Source: Petaurus breviceps papuanus
Taxonomy: Eukaryota > Chordata > Mammalia > Diprotodontia > Petauridae
Assembly (NCBI GenBank): GCA_028583685.1
Contig: JAMXIF010000073.1
Span: 9,295,995 to 9,359,994 of the forward strand
DNA: 64,000 nucleotides
Reading direction: 5' to 3'
In this document: piece after piece, positions 52,271-63,069 of the stretch
Numbering within the stretch: the first letter of the stretch is position 1
How the letters are laid out: each line of letters begins with the position of its first letter
Notes under the pieces: model-generated
What the model was told of the DNA's origin: nothing
Database searches by the model: none
The model's input: the letters and a program-made list of their open reading frames with translations, nothing else
Position numbers and translations under genes: made by a program

Positions 52271-55200
52271 AGTCGGCCCCATTTGGGGAAGCATCAGAGG
52301 ATCTCTGATTTAGAACTTGAGTAGATCATCAGATCCATCCTGATGATGTCACAGATGAGTACTTGTCCAAGGTCACACCAATCCTGGTTTTGACTGTACC
52401 TACTACTACTAGATGTTATTCTGAAAGAACAAAAAAGAAAAAAAAAATATTATTTAGAAAAGATTCTTGATTGTCCCCAGAGACCCAAAGGTGTCTTTGA
52501 CTTATAAGTAACAAATTGGGAGCTTATGCCAGTGGAGGTGGGACCATCACCTCTGATTCTCAAAAGATGCTATCATCAAGCAATGCATGAGTTTTCCAAT
52601 TGGTTCTGGCTTGTAATTACCCTTGAAACGCGTACAGTTTTTAGACTTTAAAATAGACAGACCTGTACTTTCAAGACCCTAAGTTTGTACTATCAACTGG
52701 AAGTCCTTCCAAAACAACTAGGTGACACCATTTAATATGTGAGGAAGTATTTGTATACAAGTCCCTGTACATATATGTTTATACATACACATATATATAT
52801 AATTTATATTTAATATCTAAAACTATCTAGGAAATAGATAAAACATACGCATGCATGCAAATATAACATATTAAAAACTCTATGGGGGGGCAGCTAGGTG
52901 GTGCAGTGAATAGAGCACCAGCCCTGGAGTCAGGAGGACCTGAGTTCAAATCTGGCCTCAGAAACTTAACACATACTAGTTATGTGACCTTGGGCAAGTC
53001 ACTTAACCCCAATTGCCCTGCCTTCCCCCCTCCAAAAAAAAAGAAAAACTCTATCTGGGATATATGTGCATCATATACATATGTGATGTGTGTATGTGTA
53101 TATGTACATATATGGCTATATGTGTATATTTACATATTATACACTGTATCTGAGATGTTAGTGAATTCTGAGGCCTTCCCACCTTTTCCCTTCCATCTAA
53201 GAATTTCAGAGAATTTTTCCTCAAATTTCAGAGTCCACAAACTTGCAGAGAAAAAGAGGTGCAGAGATTCCTAATTGAGTGGCTTCTCTGCCAGAGTTGC
53301 ATTGTGAATTAATGGTACTGAGGTCCAGAATTCCTTTTTCACCTGCCCAGAACCCCTAACTAACCCTGGGAGATTGAATTGCTGGGACATTCCCATAAGT
53401 GATTTTGAATAAGGACTTAAAAATAAAATTGGGGTAAATGGGAGTTATTGCTTGGACCTTTCAAACTGGAGACAAAACTGAGTGAGGAGAATTTAACTTT
53501 TCATCTATGTTTGAAAATCTGACAAATTTCATCCACTCTACTTTTGCATAAAAAAGGAAGTGCATATGAGTTAGGAGATGTTAAGTTAGAACAATAATCC
53601 TTATTTGCATCAGTGTTCATTTTAATTAGGATCACAGATTTGGAGCCTGAAAGGATCTCAGAAGCAATCTGGCCCAACTCTTTCATTTTACAGGAGATAA
53701 AGTTAAGGCTTTCCACAGATAGTAAACACCAAAAACAGAATCTGAACCCAGGTCCTGTGAATCCAGAGCCAGTAATCTTTCCACCATCCCACATTCTTAG
53801 AGTAAGTTAAATGTTAATAGAGTACTGGGTTTGGCATCAGGAAGATCTAAATTCAAATCCAGTCTCAGACACACTTACTAGCCATCACAAATCACTTAGC
53901 GTTTGTGTATTTCAGTTACCTGATCTCTAAAATGGGGATAATAAGAACACCTACCTCCTAGGATTGTTGTGAGGCTCAAATGAGATGATAATTGGAAAGC
54001 CTCTCCCATAGTGCCTAGCCATAGCAGGCAAATAATAAATGCAAGTGTTTCCTTCTTTCCTTGTTTCAGTTACCGTTAGACTTTCCACCAACACCACAAT
54101 CACGGTTTTTCCAATTTTTTCAAGAGGCTTTATGGAAATTCTACAAACAGCAAATTTGCTTTACTGTTTAAAGTAAAGTTTACTTTTAAAAATATACCAC
54201 ACATAGGACACTTCACTCTCTGCAGAATCAATATCATGGCCGACTCAAAAGGAAATTGAAGAACAAAAGATTGAAAAGACATCCAGGAAATGTGTGATCA
54301 GAAAAGAAAGTGGGCTGATCACAAAATGAGACTGAGAGAGGGAGGGAGGGACAGCTCAGGTGCTGCAGAGGTACCCCAAAACACTGAAACACTAAGGGAA
54401 CATCCTCCATTGCTTTGGGTCAGTCCTTTATGGGGACATGGACAAGGTTCCAGAGGCTTGGATGGGTTATGACCTGAATTTGGGGGAGAATGCCCACATT
54501 AATGAGCTCAGACATCCACTGATTTCCAAGCTTTCCTTGAAAGGAAGAAGAGAGCTGGGAATATCATTAAAAACAAGTAACAATAGAGAATCATGGCTCT
54601 TGACAAGGTTAGGATTGCTCTAGTGTGTAGGGAGGAACAGTCTGAATAATCTCCCTCCCCTTGTTCTCGAAGATACACTGGGACATTGACTGGATAACAA
54701 AAGATATAATCAAAATAGCTTAAGAAGTGCCAAAGGTATTTCTAAAAGAATGGCATTATTAAGTCATCTCTAAATGCTTCAAATCACTGAATCGGGTCTT
54801 CCTCCCAGGGGTAAAGCTGCATTTAGTAGCTTCTTTCCAACAGGATTAAGCCCAGTATAAGAGCGGCATGGGTCAATGTGATTGCTCTAATCTGTTTGGC
54901 CCCAGAAAGCAGAGATAGGAGCTGTGGGTAGAAATTGCAGAGGAAGAATTTGACGTAATATAACATTAAGCGTTGTCCCAAAGTGGAAGCAGTCTGGCTT
55001 AGTTAGTAGTGGGTTCCCTGGAACAGGAGGCATTCAAGCAAAGGCTGAAAGGGCTGAGGATTTTATAGAATGGGTGCCTTGCTTTGACCAGACCAAGAGG
55101 CCAAGGGGGATCTGGGTTTGAATCTCAGCTCTGCTGCCTATTTCCTGTGTGATCTTGGGCAAATCCTTTCCTTCTTCTTTGGCCTCAGTTTTCCTCATTT

Positions 55201-58200
55201 ATAAAACAGGAGGGTTGGATAGACCTTTCCAGCTTATGATATCTTCTAACTTTCAGATACCTCTGAATGAAAACTATCTTTACATGTAACTGGAAAAAAT
55301 AAAATACCATGAAGTTTAATAAAAAGATACCTCTTGAAAAAGGCTTCTTGGTTTAGTCTCTTCTAAAGACAAGGACATTGTCTACATTCTTGTCTGAGAA
55401 AGAAGAGTCTGAGAGAGGAGATCTCAATAGCCTCATCTGCAAAATGAGAGGGCTGGATGAGATCTCTTAGATCCTTTCCAGCTCTGATCCTGTGATCTGA
55501 GGAAAGCATGCACCTTTTAGCAAATGCCATTTTCACTAGGGGTTTTGCTTTAGTGAAAAGAGTTCCTTGTCTGCACAGATGGCTCAAAGGAACTAATCTG
55601 GCTTCCACAAATTTCATTAAATAAAAAAAAATCTCATAGAGCAGATGCCTAGAGAAATTCCCGTCTTTGTTAACAGGCTTTGTATTCATCCAAAAACATT
55701 GCTTTGATTTGGCATGTCTTTTTATCCTGGAATCCGGGCAAGGGAACAAGGATGTAGCAGTTAGAGAAGTAATTCTGGACAATAAAAGACATAAATGACT
55801 TTTCTATGTGTCCCATGCTCTCCCAACCCAGGAAAACATAAATACCTCGAGGGGTCATTGTTGTGCTGTGTGTGCAGAGCTGAGAACAGTGCCCTACAAT
55901 AATAGCTACTCAACAATCTGCTCATGTTTGCATATGTGCATGAATTAATGAATGAATAAAATGAGAGGGATGGGCCTCATAGGGAGAAGGCATTAATACA
56001 GGAAAATACGTAACTAGGATTTTTTGTACCTGCTGCAAACTTTGCCAGGAACAAGTTGAATGCAAAGTACCACAGTTGAAAAAATCATTGGGGAACATGG
56101 AGGGAGGGAGAATTTGGGTAGGACAGACAGATTCTAGGACATTAAAATGCTAGTAGGGTTGGTAGGGCTTTTGCCCAAAGGAAACAGGACACCTTGTAGT
56201 TTCTTTTTTTTGGGGGGGGGGCAAGGCAATTGGGGTTAAGTGACTTGCTCGAGGTCATGAAGCTAATTAAGTATCAAGTGTCTGAGACCAGTTTTGAACT
56301 CAGGTCCTCCTGACTTCAGGGCTGGTGCTCTACTCACTGCACCACCTAGCTGCCCCTGGGAAGGGAACAAACTTTTATTAAAATTATGATAATAATAATA
56401 ATTACTGGAATTTACATAGCACCTGCTATGTAATAGACAGTCACTGTACTAACCACTTTACAAAAATTACCTCAATTGGTACAACAACCCTGGGATTTTC
56501 CACTTTATTTTTGTAATTGAGGAAATTGAGACAGAGATAAAGCAACTTGCCCTGGTTCACTCAGTAAACAGCTGCATTTGAATCCAGGTCTTCCTGACTC
56601 CAGGCCTACTCTTCTATCCAAGGTTTGGGGTAGTTACTTCTTGGCATCCAAGAAGCCTGATTATTGAGGAAAGAAGTGGGGGAAGTGGTTTAGTAGTAAT
56701 CTGCTTGCAACAGACAAATAGCTGTTTGAGGGGAGGGGTTTGAACACAGGTTTCCCTCCCCCCCTAAAAAACCCCCAAAGTATCATGTTAGAACTTGACA
56801 TGAACCTTAGGTACCATCTAGTCCAACTCCATTTTATTTTATTATTAATATTTTTAAAGCAATTGGGGTTAAGTAACTTACTCAAGATTACATGGCCAGT
56901 TATTTCTGGGTGTGGTGCTAAGTATCTGAGCCCGGATTCGATCCCAGGTCATCTCGACACTGGAGCCGGTGCTCTTTCTCACTGTGCTACCTGGCCGCCC
57001 CTCCAACTCCATTTTAAAGAAGATACTGAAACTCTTAAGAGGGGACATGGTTTGCCCAAAGTCATAGAGGATGGTTCATTCACTTTATGGAATTTGAGGC
57101 TTAGATGAGTATGGTGGTCAGATCCCATAAGGTCAGACTGTTAGATCTGGAAGGAACCTAAGAGACCTCCTAAATAAGAAAGAAGGCTAAACAAGAAATA
57201 AGGAAGAAAATGATCTGTTTACCTAGTCCAAAAAAAAAAAAAGAATCAATCTGGGAGGGGACTACTCTCAGGGTTTCTGGAGGGTGTCCCACTGCATCCT
57301 GGGCCATCTCCAGTTATCCTCATTTATGTCTCACTACTAGAACCACATGGCTCCAGAGGAGAAAGTGAGGCGAGTGGCTTAAATCCAATTCACTTGCATG
57401 TCATGTCATCACCTCCCTGATGTCATGATCCTTTTTGAGAATGAAGGACAAACAACAAGAGACCTCCTTGTTGCGTTTGGGCCATGGAGGAGGACTTGAG
57501 TTCAAATCTGGTTAACACTTACTAGCCGTGTGACCTTGGGCAAGTCACTTAACCCCAATTGCCTTTCAAAAAGCAAAAAAAAAGAGAAAGACCTCCTTTT
57601 TCCAACCCCTCATTTTTTTTTTAGAAGAAATAGCTAGCAAAGGTTATATCAAAGCAGAGATTAGAGTCCAGATTCCTGGTTCAGAGCTTTCCCCCTCAGT
57701 TTGATGAAATTTATGGAGGTAGGCTCTTTCAGAGTAGTAATTGCTGGTCTTATTACTTAACATTTACATCACGTTTTCAGATGAGGAAACTGAGGCTGAG
57801 AGAAGTAAAATAATTTCTCCAGGATCCCGCAACTATTAAGTAGATGGTGAAGAATTTTAATTCTGGTCTTCCTATCCATAAATCCAGGGCTCTGTTCATG
57901 ATGCCATCTCCAGTTATCCTGATGAATATCAGGATATTCATGGTCCCTGGATCCAGAAGGCTCAGAAGGAGAAAGTGAGGCTGGTGACCTTTCACAATCC
58001 TCCCTCACTCAAAGTCAACTGCAAGTCATGTCATCATTTCCCTGATGCCATGGTCCTTTTCAAAAATGAAGGACAAACTGGGGCAGCTAGGTGGTGCAGT
58101 GAATAGGGTACTGACCCTGGAGTCAGGAGGACCCGAGTTCAAATCCGGCCTCAGACACTTAACACTTACTAGCCTTGGGCAAGTGACCTTGGGCAAGTCA

Positions 58201-61200
58201 CTTAACCCCAATTGCCCTGCCTTAACCCTTCCAAAAAAGCAAAAAAAAAAAAAAAGATTGCTTAGGTTCTAAGCAGGGGTGCTGTGAGGCTCAAATGAGA
58301 TCTTAAATGTCAAACACTTTGTGAACCATAAAGAGTTATATAAAAAAGTTTTTTATTATTGTTATTATGGATCATCATTCAGTCACCAGGCTTCCAGTCT
58401 GGTGATGACTTCATTCATTGAACCTTCTACTGTATGCCTGCTGTTAAATACAGGTGTGTGCTGTTTAATTAACAACTGGGTAGCAGGTGTGGGTGAGAGT
58501 GGGTGGTGGCAAAGGCAGGTACACTTAAGTTTAATGTGCATTATTTACACCTTCTTAAGTCTGGACAATCAACAAAACAATAAATCGAGTCCGGATCTTA
58601 TAGCACATTTGTGAAGTGGAAATACTCAGGATAAAAATTTAAAGATTGGCTTTGCAAGCCAATGAGAGCTGATCCCAGCCCACCCCTGGTTTTAAGCCCC
58701 TACTGAACAGGAGCAAATATCTCTTTGTAAATAGTTTGGTTCAGAAGATGAGCTTAGGGTAATCAAAAATGAGATTCTCTGCAGGGTCTCTGACTCCAGA
58801 CTTTAGGTTGCTCTAGCACCATTGCAGATTTATATTCAGTAGAATCAAGAATGTTACTGACAGGCAATATTTTTCTCTTAAGAACGTGAAGATTTGGAAA
58901 AAGAATCAAAAAGTGAAGTTGAGGATATTAGCTGGTAAGTCAACAATTCATTTTCTATCACTTTAACTACAGGGATGAGAGAAATGATTATTAATTATTA
59001 ATTCATAACTAATGATTATTAATAACTAACTATTGTATTGGGACTGAGGATTTTTCCCCTTTTCTACTTCCTTAGAAATCAACCAGTGGGGGAAATCTTT
59101 CTCAAACATTTACCCAGGCCAATATCTAATCAAACAGTAAAAGAAGGGGCGGCCAGATGGCTCAGTGAGTAAGAGCACCAGTTCCAGTGTTGGGATGACC
59201 TGGATCAAATCTGGGCTCAGATACTTAGCACCACACCCAGAAATAACTGGCCGTGTAACCTTGAGCAAGTTACTTAACCCCGATTGCTTTAAAAAAAAAT
59301 TTAAAAAAAAGTAAAAGAAATTCTAAGTTTGTGCTAATGGGAGGATTCCTGCTCAGACAGGTCTGGGAAAATGTTGATTCTCCCTTTTCTAAGACAGGTG
59401 AAATAGACATTAATAAGTCTCTTGGATGAAGATTTGGGTGATCCAAGCCTGGTGCCCCAACACCATCATTGTAATATGTCCAGCCTCTCACTGTAATATT
59501 CATTTTTCCCATCAATTGTTAACCAATCAGAATTGATTGCCACCTTCAGGAGCACTACTCTTCCAAGAGCGTATAAGCTGTGAGTGCACCACCATTAGGG
59601 ATCTTTGGTCTAAGAGAGACACAGCCAAATGACCCTCTTTTTATTAGTAAACATCCTGGCATTAATAATAAAATAATTAAATTACCCAGAAATTGTGCCT
59701 CTTGAACTTTTTAAATGTCACAGGGAAATAAGGGATTGTAAGCTTGCAGGGGACATCTTGATACACAGCTTATCTTCATTATTGAGTGAGGAATATTCAT
59801 TCATTCACCAATCATTTATAGACTCTCTGGAAGTTTTTACCCCTTAGTGCTTACAGTCTAGGCAAAGAGGTATCATGTTACATGATACATAGGTTAGAGA
59901 GTGCTGAAACAAAAATACCAAAGAAGGTCTCAGGTGAAATACCCAATCAGAAGAATCAAGGAAATTTTCATGGAGGAGATGGGCAATTAAGTTGGGTTTT
60001 CATAGCCAAGTAATTTTAGAACTAGAAGTGACCTTAAAGATCACTTAGTCTAGTCTCCTCATTTTATAGAAGAGGAAAGTGAGACCCAAAGATGGGGAGT
60101 GATTAGTCGAAGATCATACAAGTAATATAAGTGGCAGAGCTGGAATTCAATTTGGATCCTCCTTGGCCTAATACAACAGTCTTTCTTCTTTACCATTCTA
60201 CCTCTCTGAAAGAATGGGTAAGAATTTGAGGGTCAAAGAAGGAAATAAGAGGAATTTGCTGGTGATTGAAGTGGGGGTGGGGTGGAGTAGGACATGTGGA
60301 GAGAAATAGTTGGACCTAGGTAAGTATATCAAAATCTAGATCTGGGACCCTAAAGAAACATGTATTTTATCTAAATCATTTCAAGACCATATCGAGTGTT
60401 TGAAAATGCTGTGAGAACTACTGTGGTGATAAGATTTTGGTTAAAGGAATTGTTATGGAAATAATTCCCTTTTTTCTCTATACCCACTGTTCCTGCTTTA
60501 TAATACCCAGCAAATAATTTCATTAATAGTCTCTAGTTGGGTAATAGCCAAAAGGCTTTAAAATTTAGGTCTGGATCATTTGCCTATCAGACTGTTCCAT
60601 GTGGCTAACATTTGGACGTAATCTTTTATTTTAAAAAATATTATTGGTATCTTTTCCTTTATTATCTTAATTTCCAAATATATCCCTCTGCCTAACCCTC
60701 CCTAGACACCTTTTATAACTAATCATAAAAAAGAAAGAAGGAAAAAAGCAGAAGCAAGCTAGACATGAGTAGAGTCTCCACATTCCATACCCATAGTCCC
60801 ATCCCTCTCCTCCCCCACACCTCTGCAAAGAAGAAAGGGAGATTCATTTTCTCATCTCTCCCTCAGACCAAGCTTTCTCATTATTATTATTATGTGGTGT
60901 TCAATTTGGGCTCTGGTTATTTTCACAGTTCTTTCTATTCACATTTTGTAGTCATTGCAGTATATTGTTTTCCTGGTTCTTCTCATTCAACTTTGCATCA
61001 GTTCATGTAAGTCTTCCTTTGCTTCTCTAGGATATATTCTTTCACCTGAAAAAAAAAGAGGTATCATCTTAGGGAATAAAAGTTTTACTTGACTCTTCCG
61101 TTGTTCTGATTTATAGGTAGACAAAATTGTTGTAAATGAATAATGGGGTGTCAGGAGAAGGGAAAGCCTAGTCAAAGAAGGAATTACTAGCTGGTTTCAT

Positions 61201-61845
61201 CCTTGATTATGAGCAAAGCCCAAATACGATCCATTAATTACTTCATTATAAGGAATAAATTAGAACAGAATAAAATCTATTTCCCAGGCCTCATCTAGGG
61301 GACATTTTTGGGAACTGCCATGATGTCATTTGGTCTAGGGGGTTATATCTGGTATGAATGTCCCCCATCAAAGTTATTTACTATCTTAGAGAGTTGCTTG
61401 GGAACACTGAGCAAATAAATGACTTGCCCAGGCTTACATAGATAGAAGATGTTAGAGATGGGTATTGAATACCAGGTCTTGCTGCTTTTGAGTCTCCCTG
61501 CTTACACACACACACACACGTATATATGTGTGTGTCTATATAAATACATGTATGTATACATATATACCCATATAATATACACACATATATGTATATGAAG
61601 TGTCAATGTTAATCCCATGAGCTTGGAAGTGAATGATCTTTGCCATTTCCCTCCTCAAAGTAATCTACTCTAACATATTCAGAATTTTCTAGATTCTATT
61701 TTCCAGGTCTAATGAGCAATCATTCACTAGGCAGTATAAACAAAGAATGGGAAATCCTTACTTGTTCACGAGGGGCCCATTTAGACCACAGATAAAAGAA
61801 GTCCCAACAATTAGCATCCAGCAGGAGCCCCAGAGACATAACTAG
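51890..61845 (+). CDS. Candidate uncharacterised three-exon gene, 124-residue protein
   Basis: I do not recognise this gene. Three open segments (51890-52073, 58883-58934, 61707-61845) have good GT-AG borders and join in compatible phases (1, then 2), giving 375 nt: 124 residues plus TAG. The start ATG has A at -3 and G at +4 and follows an in-frame TGA at 51857. The protein has a basic, Pro-containing N-terminus (MEKETVHRQHRLAPG), an acidic, likely helical middle (PIEKLLQELEREDLEKESKS) and a basic, aromatic C-terminal part (RQYKQRMGNPYLFTRGPF) ending in QRHN. There is no signal peptide or membrane segment. An AATAAA lies 160 bp after the stop. It sits about 13 kb downstream of RASA2 on the same strand; in human the next gene there is RNF7, which this is not. 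That it is coding is inferred from phase and codon structure; transcription is unproven. Confidence 0.6.
52740..52870. repeat. (TA)n/(CA)n low-complexity tract
   Basis: acatatatatataatttata and tacgcatgcatgcaaatata. Confidence 0.75.
52886..53045 (+). mobile_element. WSINE1-type SINE
   Basis: ggcagctaggtggtgcagtg, accagccctggagtcaggag, atgtgaccttgggcaagtca, poly(A) tail. In intron 1 of the candidate gene. Confidence 0.95.
53628..54052. repeat. Antisense MIR followed by sense MIR/THER1
   Basis: 53628-53795 antisense (gaatctgaacccaggtcctg). 53812-54052 sense (catcaggaagatctaaattc, ggattgttgtgaggctcaaa, aataataaatgcaag). Confidence 0.75.
54896..55500 (+). repeat. L3/CR1 3'-end fragment followed by MIR sequence
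   Basis: cgttgtcccaaagtggaagc, agtagtgggttccctggaac, attcaagcaaaggctgaaag fit L3/CR1 to about 55075. From about 55085, tgtgtgatcttgggcaaatc and gggttggatagacctttcca fit MIR. Confidence 0.6.
56203..56357 (-). mobile_element. WSINE1-type SINE, antisense
   Basis: ggcaattggggttaagtgac, ccagttttgaactcaggtcc, gcaccacctagctgcccc. Confidence 0.93.
56375..56625 (-). mobile_element. MIR/THER1 SINE, antisense
   Basis: atttacatagcacctgctat, ttgaggaaattgagacagag, gaatccaggtcttcctgact. Confidence 0.8.
56837..57001 (-). mobile_element. SINE of the GGCCGTG subfamily, antisense
   Basis: ggttaagtaacttactcaag, attacatggccagttatttc, gatcccaggtcatctcgaca, gctacctggccgcccc. A perfect 15-bp duplication, tccaactccatttta (56822-56836 and 57002-57016), marks a recent insertion into a MIR. 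Confidence 0.95.
57285..57463 (+). mobile_element. RTE-family 3' end
   Basis: actgcatcctgggccatctc, cagaggagaaagtgaggcga, gcatgtcatgtcatcacctc, gaatgaaggacaaacaacaa. Confidence 0.72.
57480..57595 (+). mobile_element. WSINE1-type SINE, 5'-truncated
   Basis: ggacttgagttcaaatctgg, actagccgtgtgaccttggg, cttaaccccaattgcctttc, poly(A). Confidence 0.9.
57770..58078. repeat. Antisense MIR fragment joined to an RTE-family 3' end
   Basis: 57770-57895 MIR antisense (cagatgaggaaactgaggct). 57898-58078 RTE 3' end, sense (gccatctccagttatcctga, ggagaaagtgaggctggtga, aaatgaaggacaaac). Confidence 0.68.
58079..58256 (+). mobile_element. WSINE1-type SINE with small internal duplication
   Basis: ggggcagctaggtggtgcag, ctgaccctggagtcaggagg, then ccttgggcaagtgaccttgg, an internal repeat of the ccttgggcaagt box, and poly(A). 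Confidence 0.95.
58883..58934 (+). CDS. Candidate gene, coding exon 2
   Basis: 52 nt between acceptor tttttctcttaag and the perfect donor gtaagt. Read in the phase set by exon 1 it encodes E-REDLEKESKSEVEDIS-W, rich in Glu and Lys. Of the other two frames, one has a stop and one is open but Lys-rich with no such pattern. It continues the charged helix begun in exon 1. Confidence 0.58.
59146..59309 (+). mobile_element. SINE of the GGCCGTG subfamily
   Basis: ggggcggccagatggctcag, agcaccagttccagtgttgg, cagaaataactggccgtgta, accttgagcaagttacttaa. Perfect duplication agtaaaagaa (59136-59145 and 59310-59319). Lies in intron 2 of the candidate gene. Confidence 0.95.
59320..60005. other. Intron 2 of the candidate gene, mostly unrecognised
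   Basis: 59800-60000 loosely resembles the old unclassified repeat (aaggtctcaggtgaaatacc, ttttcatggaggagatggg). Nothing else. Confidence 0.4.
60010..60212 (-). mobile_element. MIR fragment, antisense
   Basis: tttagaactagaagtgacct, tcctcattttatagaagagg, gtggcagagctggaattcaa. Confidence 0.65.
60625..61020 (-). mobile_element. L1-like 3' end, antisense
   Basis: gtggtgttcaatttgggctc and ttttcctggttcttctcatt then caactttgcatcagttcatg match the marsupial L1 3' region. Confidence 0.6.
61500..61600. repeat. (CA)n/(TA)n microsatellite
   Basis: acacacacacacacacgtat, tatatgtgtgtgtctatata. It ends about 100 bp before candidate exon 3. Confidence 0.92.
61707..61845 (+). CDS. Candidate gene, coding exon 3 with stop
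   Basis: 139 nt after a strong acceptor (gattctattttccag). The first G completes TG|G (Trp). The frame encodes SNEQSFTRQYKQRMGNPYLF, then TRGPFRPQIKEVPTISIQQE, PQRHN and TAG at 61843-61845. No repeat is recognisable in the exon. Possible 3' UTR to about 62030. Confidence 0.58.
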
Positions 61846-62006
61846 GAATGTCTGTTACGTTCTATGTGAGTTCCATGGGCGCTGCTCTCTTCACTTTCTG
61901 CACAAATTAATTGAAGGAATTCTCCTTCCTGTGGCCAAGACCAATCACTCCCAATTGCAAAATTCTAGTTAGATACTATGCAGAGATGGAAGAGGATCAG
62001 GGTGAA

Positions 62007-62012
62007 AATAAA
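62007..62012 (+). other. Poly(A) signal for the candidate gene
   Basis: AATAAA 162 bp after the stop of the 124-codon frame. It is followed by tctctgcttttcctggggcttg, a plausible T/GT-rich downstream element. Confidence 0.4.
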
Positions 62013-62139
62013 AATATCAAGTCTCTGCTTTTCCTGGGGCTTGAGGATGGGCAGGATTTCAACAAAGGATCAAGGTTAAGGCCAAGAAGACTTTGGACAC
62101 CTGTGTTATTCTCTTTTAGGCAATTACTTCCATTGTTTG

Positions 62140-62378
62140 TTGTTTTGTTGTTCATTTTAACTCTTTGTGACCCCATGTGGGAGTTTCTTGGCAAAGATAC
62201 TGGAGTGATTTGCCATATCCTTCTCCAGCTCAATTTACAGATGAGGAAACTGAAGCAAACAGGGTGAAGTGACTTGCCCAGGGTCACACGGAAGTAAATG
62301 CCTGAGGTCACCTTTGAACTCAGGTTTTCCTGTCTCCTTGTCCCTGGTGCTCTACCCACTGTACCATCTAGCTGCCCA
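62140..62378 (-). mobile_element. Mar-1-type SINE, antisense, with RTE-like tail
   Basis: gttgttcattttaactcttt, gtgaccccatgtgggagttt, cttggcaaagatactggagt, gcccagggtcacacggaagt, accatctagctgccc. Confidence 0.92.
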
Positions 62379-62675
62379 CTCCCATTATACCTGGATGTTT
62401 ATACCACTTTAAACCCAGCCTTGGTGCAGGGGCTAGCCTCCAGGCAATAAAGACAGGTGAAACAATATCCCAGTTAACGGCACAAAATGGCAATGCTTGA
62501 ATGAATACAGGCCACAACTTAACCTGGTATGAAGTTTGATAACAAAAAGAAAACTGGTGTTTTTAAGGTGGAAAAAGGAGGAATGCTTGAATTATCCTGT
62601 CTTCTTCTTTGGGCTACCAGCCTCCAGTCTACCCATTTAGAGACCAGACCCTCATATTAATAATAATAGCTCAGA

Positions 62676-62985
62676 TCTAGCATGGTGTAGTGGATAGAGA
62701 ACAGGTTTTCAAGTCTTGAAGATCTGTATTCAAGTCCTACGCTGATACATGCTTGCCTGGGCAAGTTAATTAACCTCTCAATGCCCCCCAGGAAACCTTC
62801 TAAGACAAAGTATTATGGAGGAATTCCCTACACTGATGAAATCATGAGGCTAGTAGGTTCTTTTTGAGGCAATTGGGGTTAAGTGACTTGCCCAGGGTCA
62901 CCTAGCTAGTAAATGGCTGAGGCTAGATTTGAACTCAGGTCCTCCTGACTCCAGGGCCAGTGCTCTATCCACTGTGCCACTAGTA
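62676..62985. repeat. MIR fragment (+) next to antisense WSINE1
   Basis: 62676-62800 MIR sense (agcatggtgtagtggataga, ctgtattcaagtcctacgct). 62856-62985 antisense WSINE1 (gaggcaattggggttaagtg, gatttgaactcaggtcctcc). Confidence 0.8.
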
Positions 62986-63069
62986 TGTTTTTAAGGTTCA
63001 TGTTTGTATAGGATTTTAAAGTCTACAAAACAGATTACATGTATTATTTCACTGAATCCTTACAATAGT

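Noticed and set aside
55363-55782. 139-codon open frame on -
   Set aside because: It partly overlaps MIR-derived sequence (55425-55500) and shows no family resemblance.
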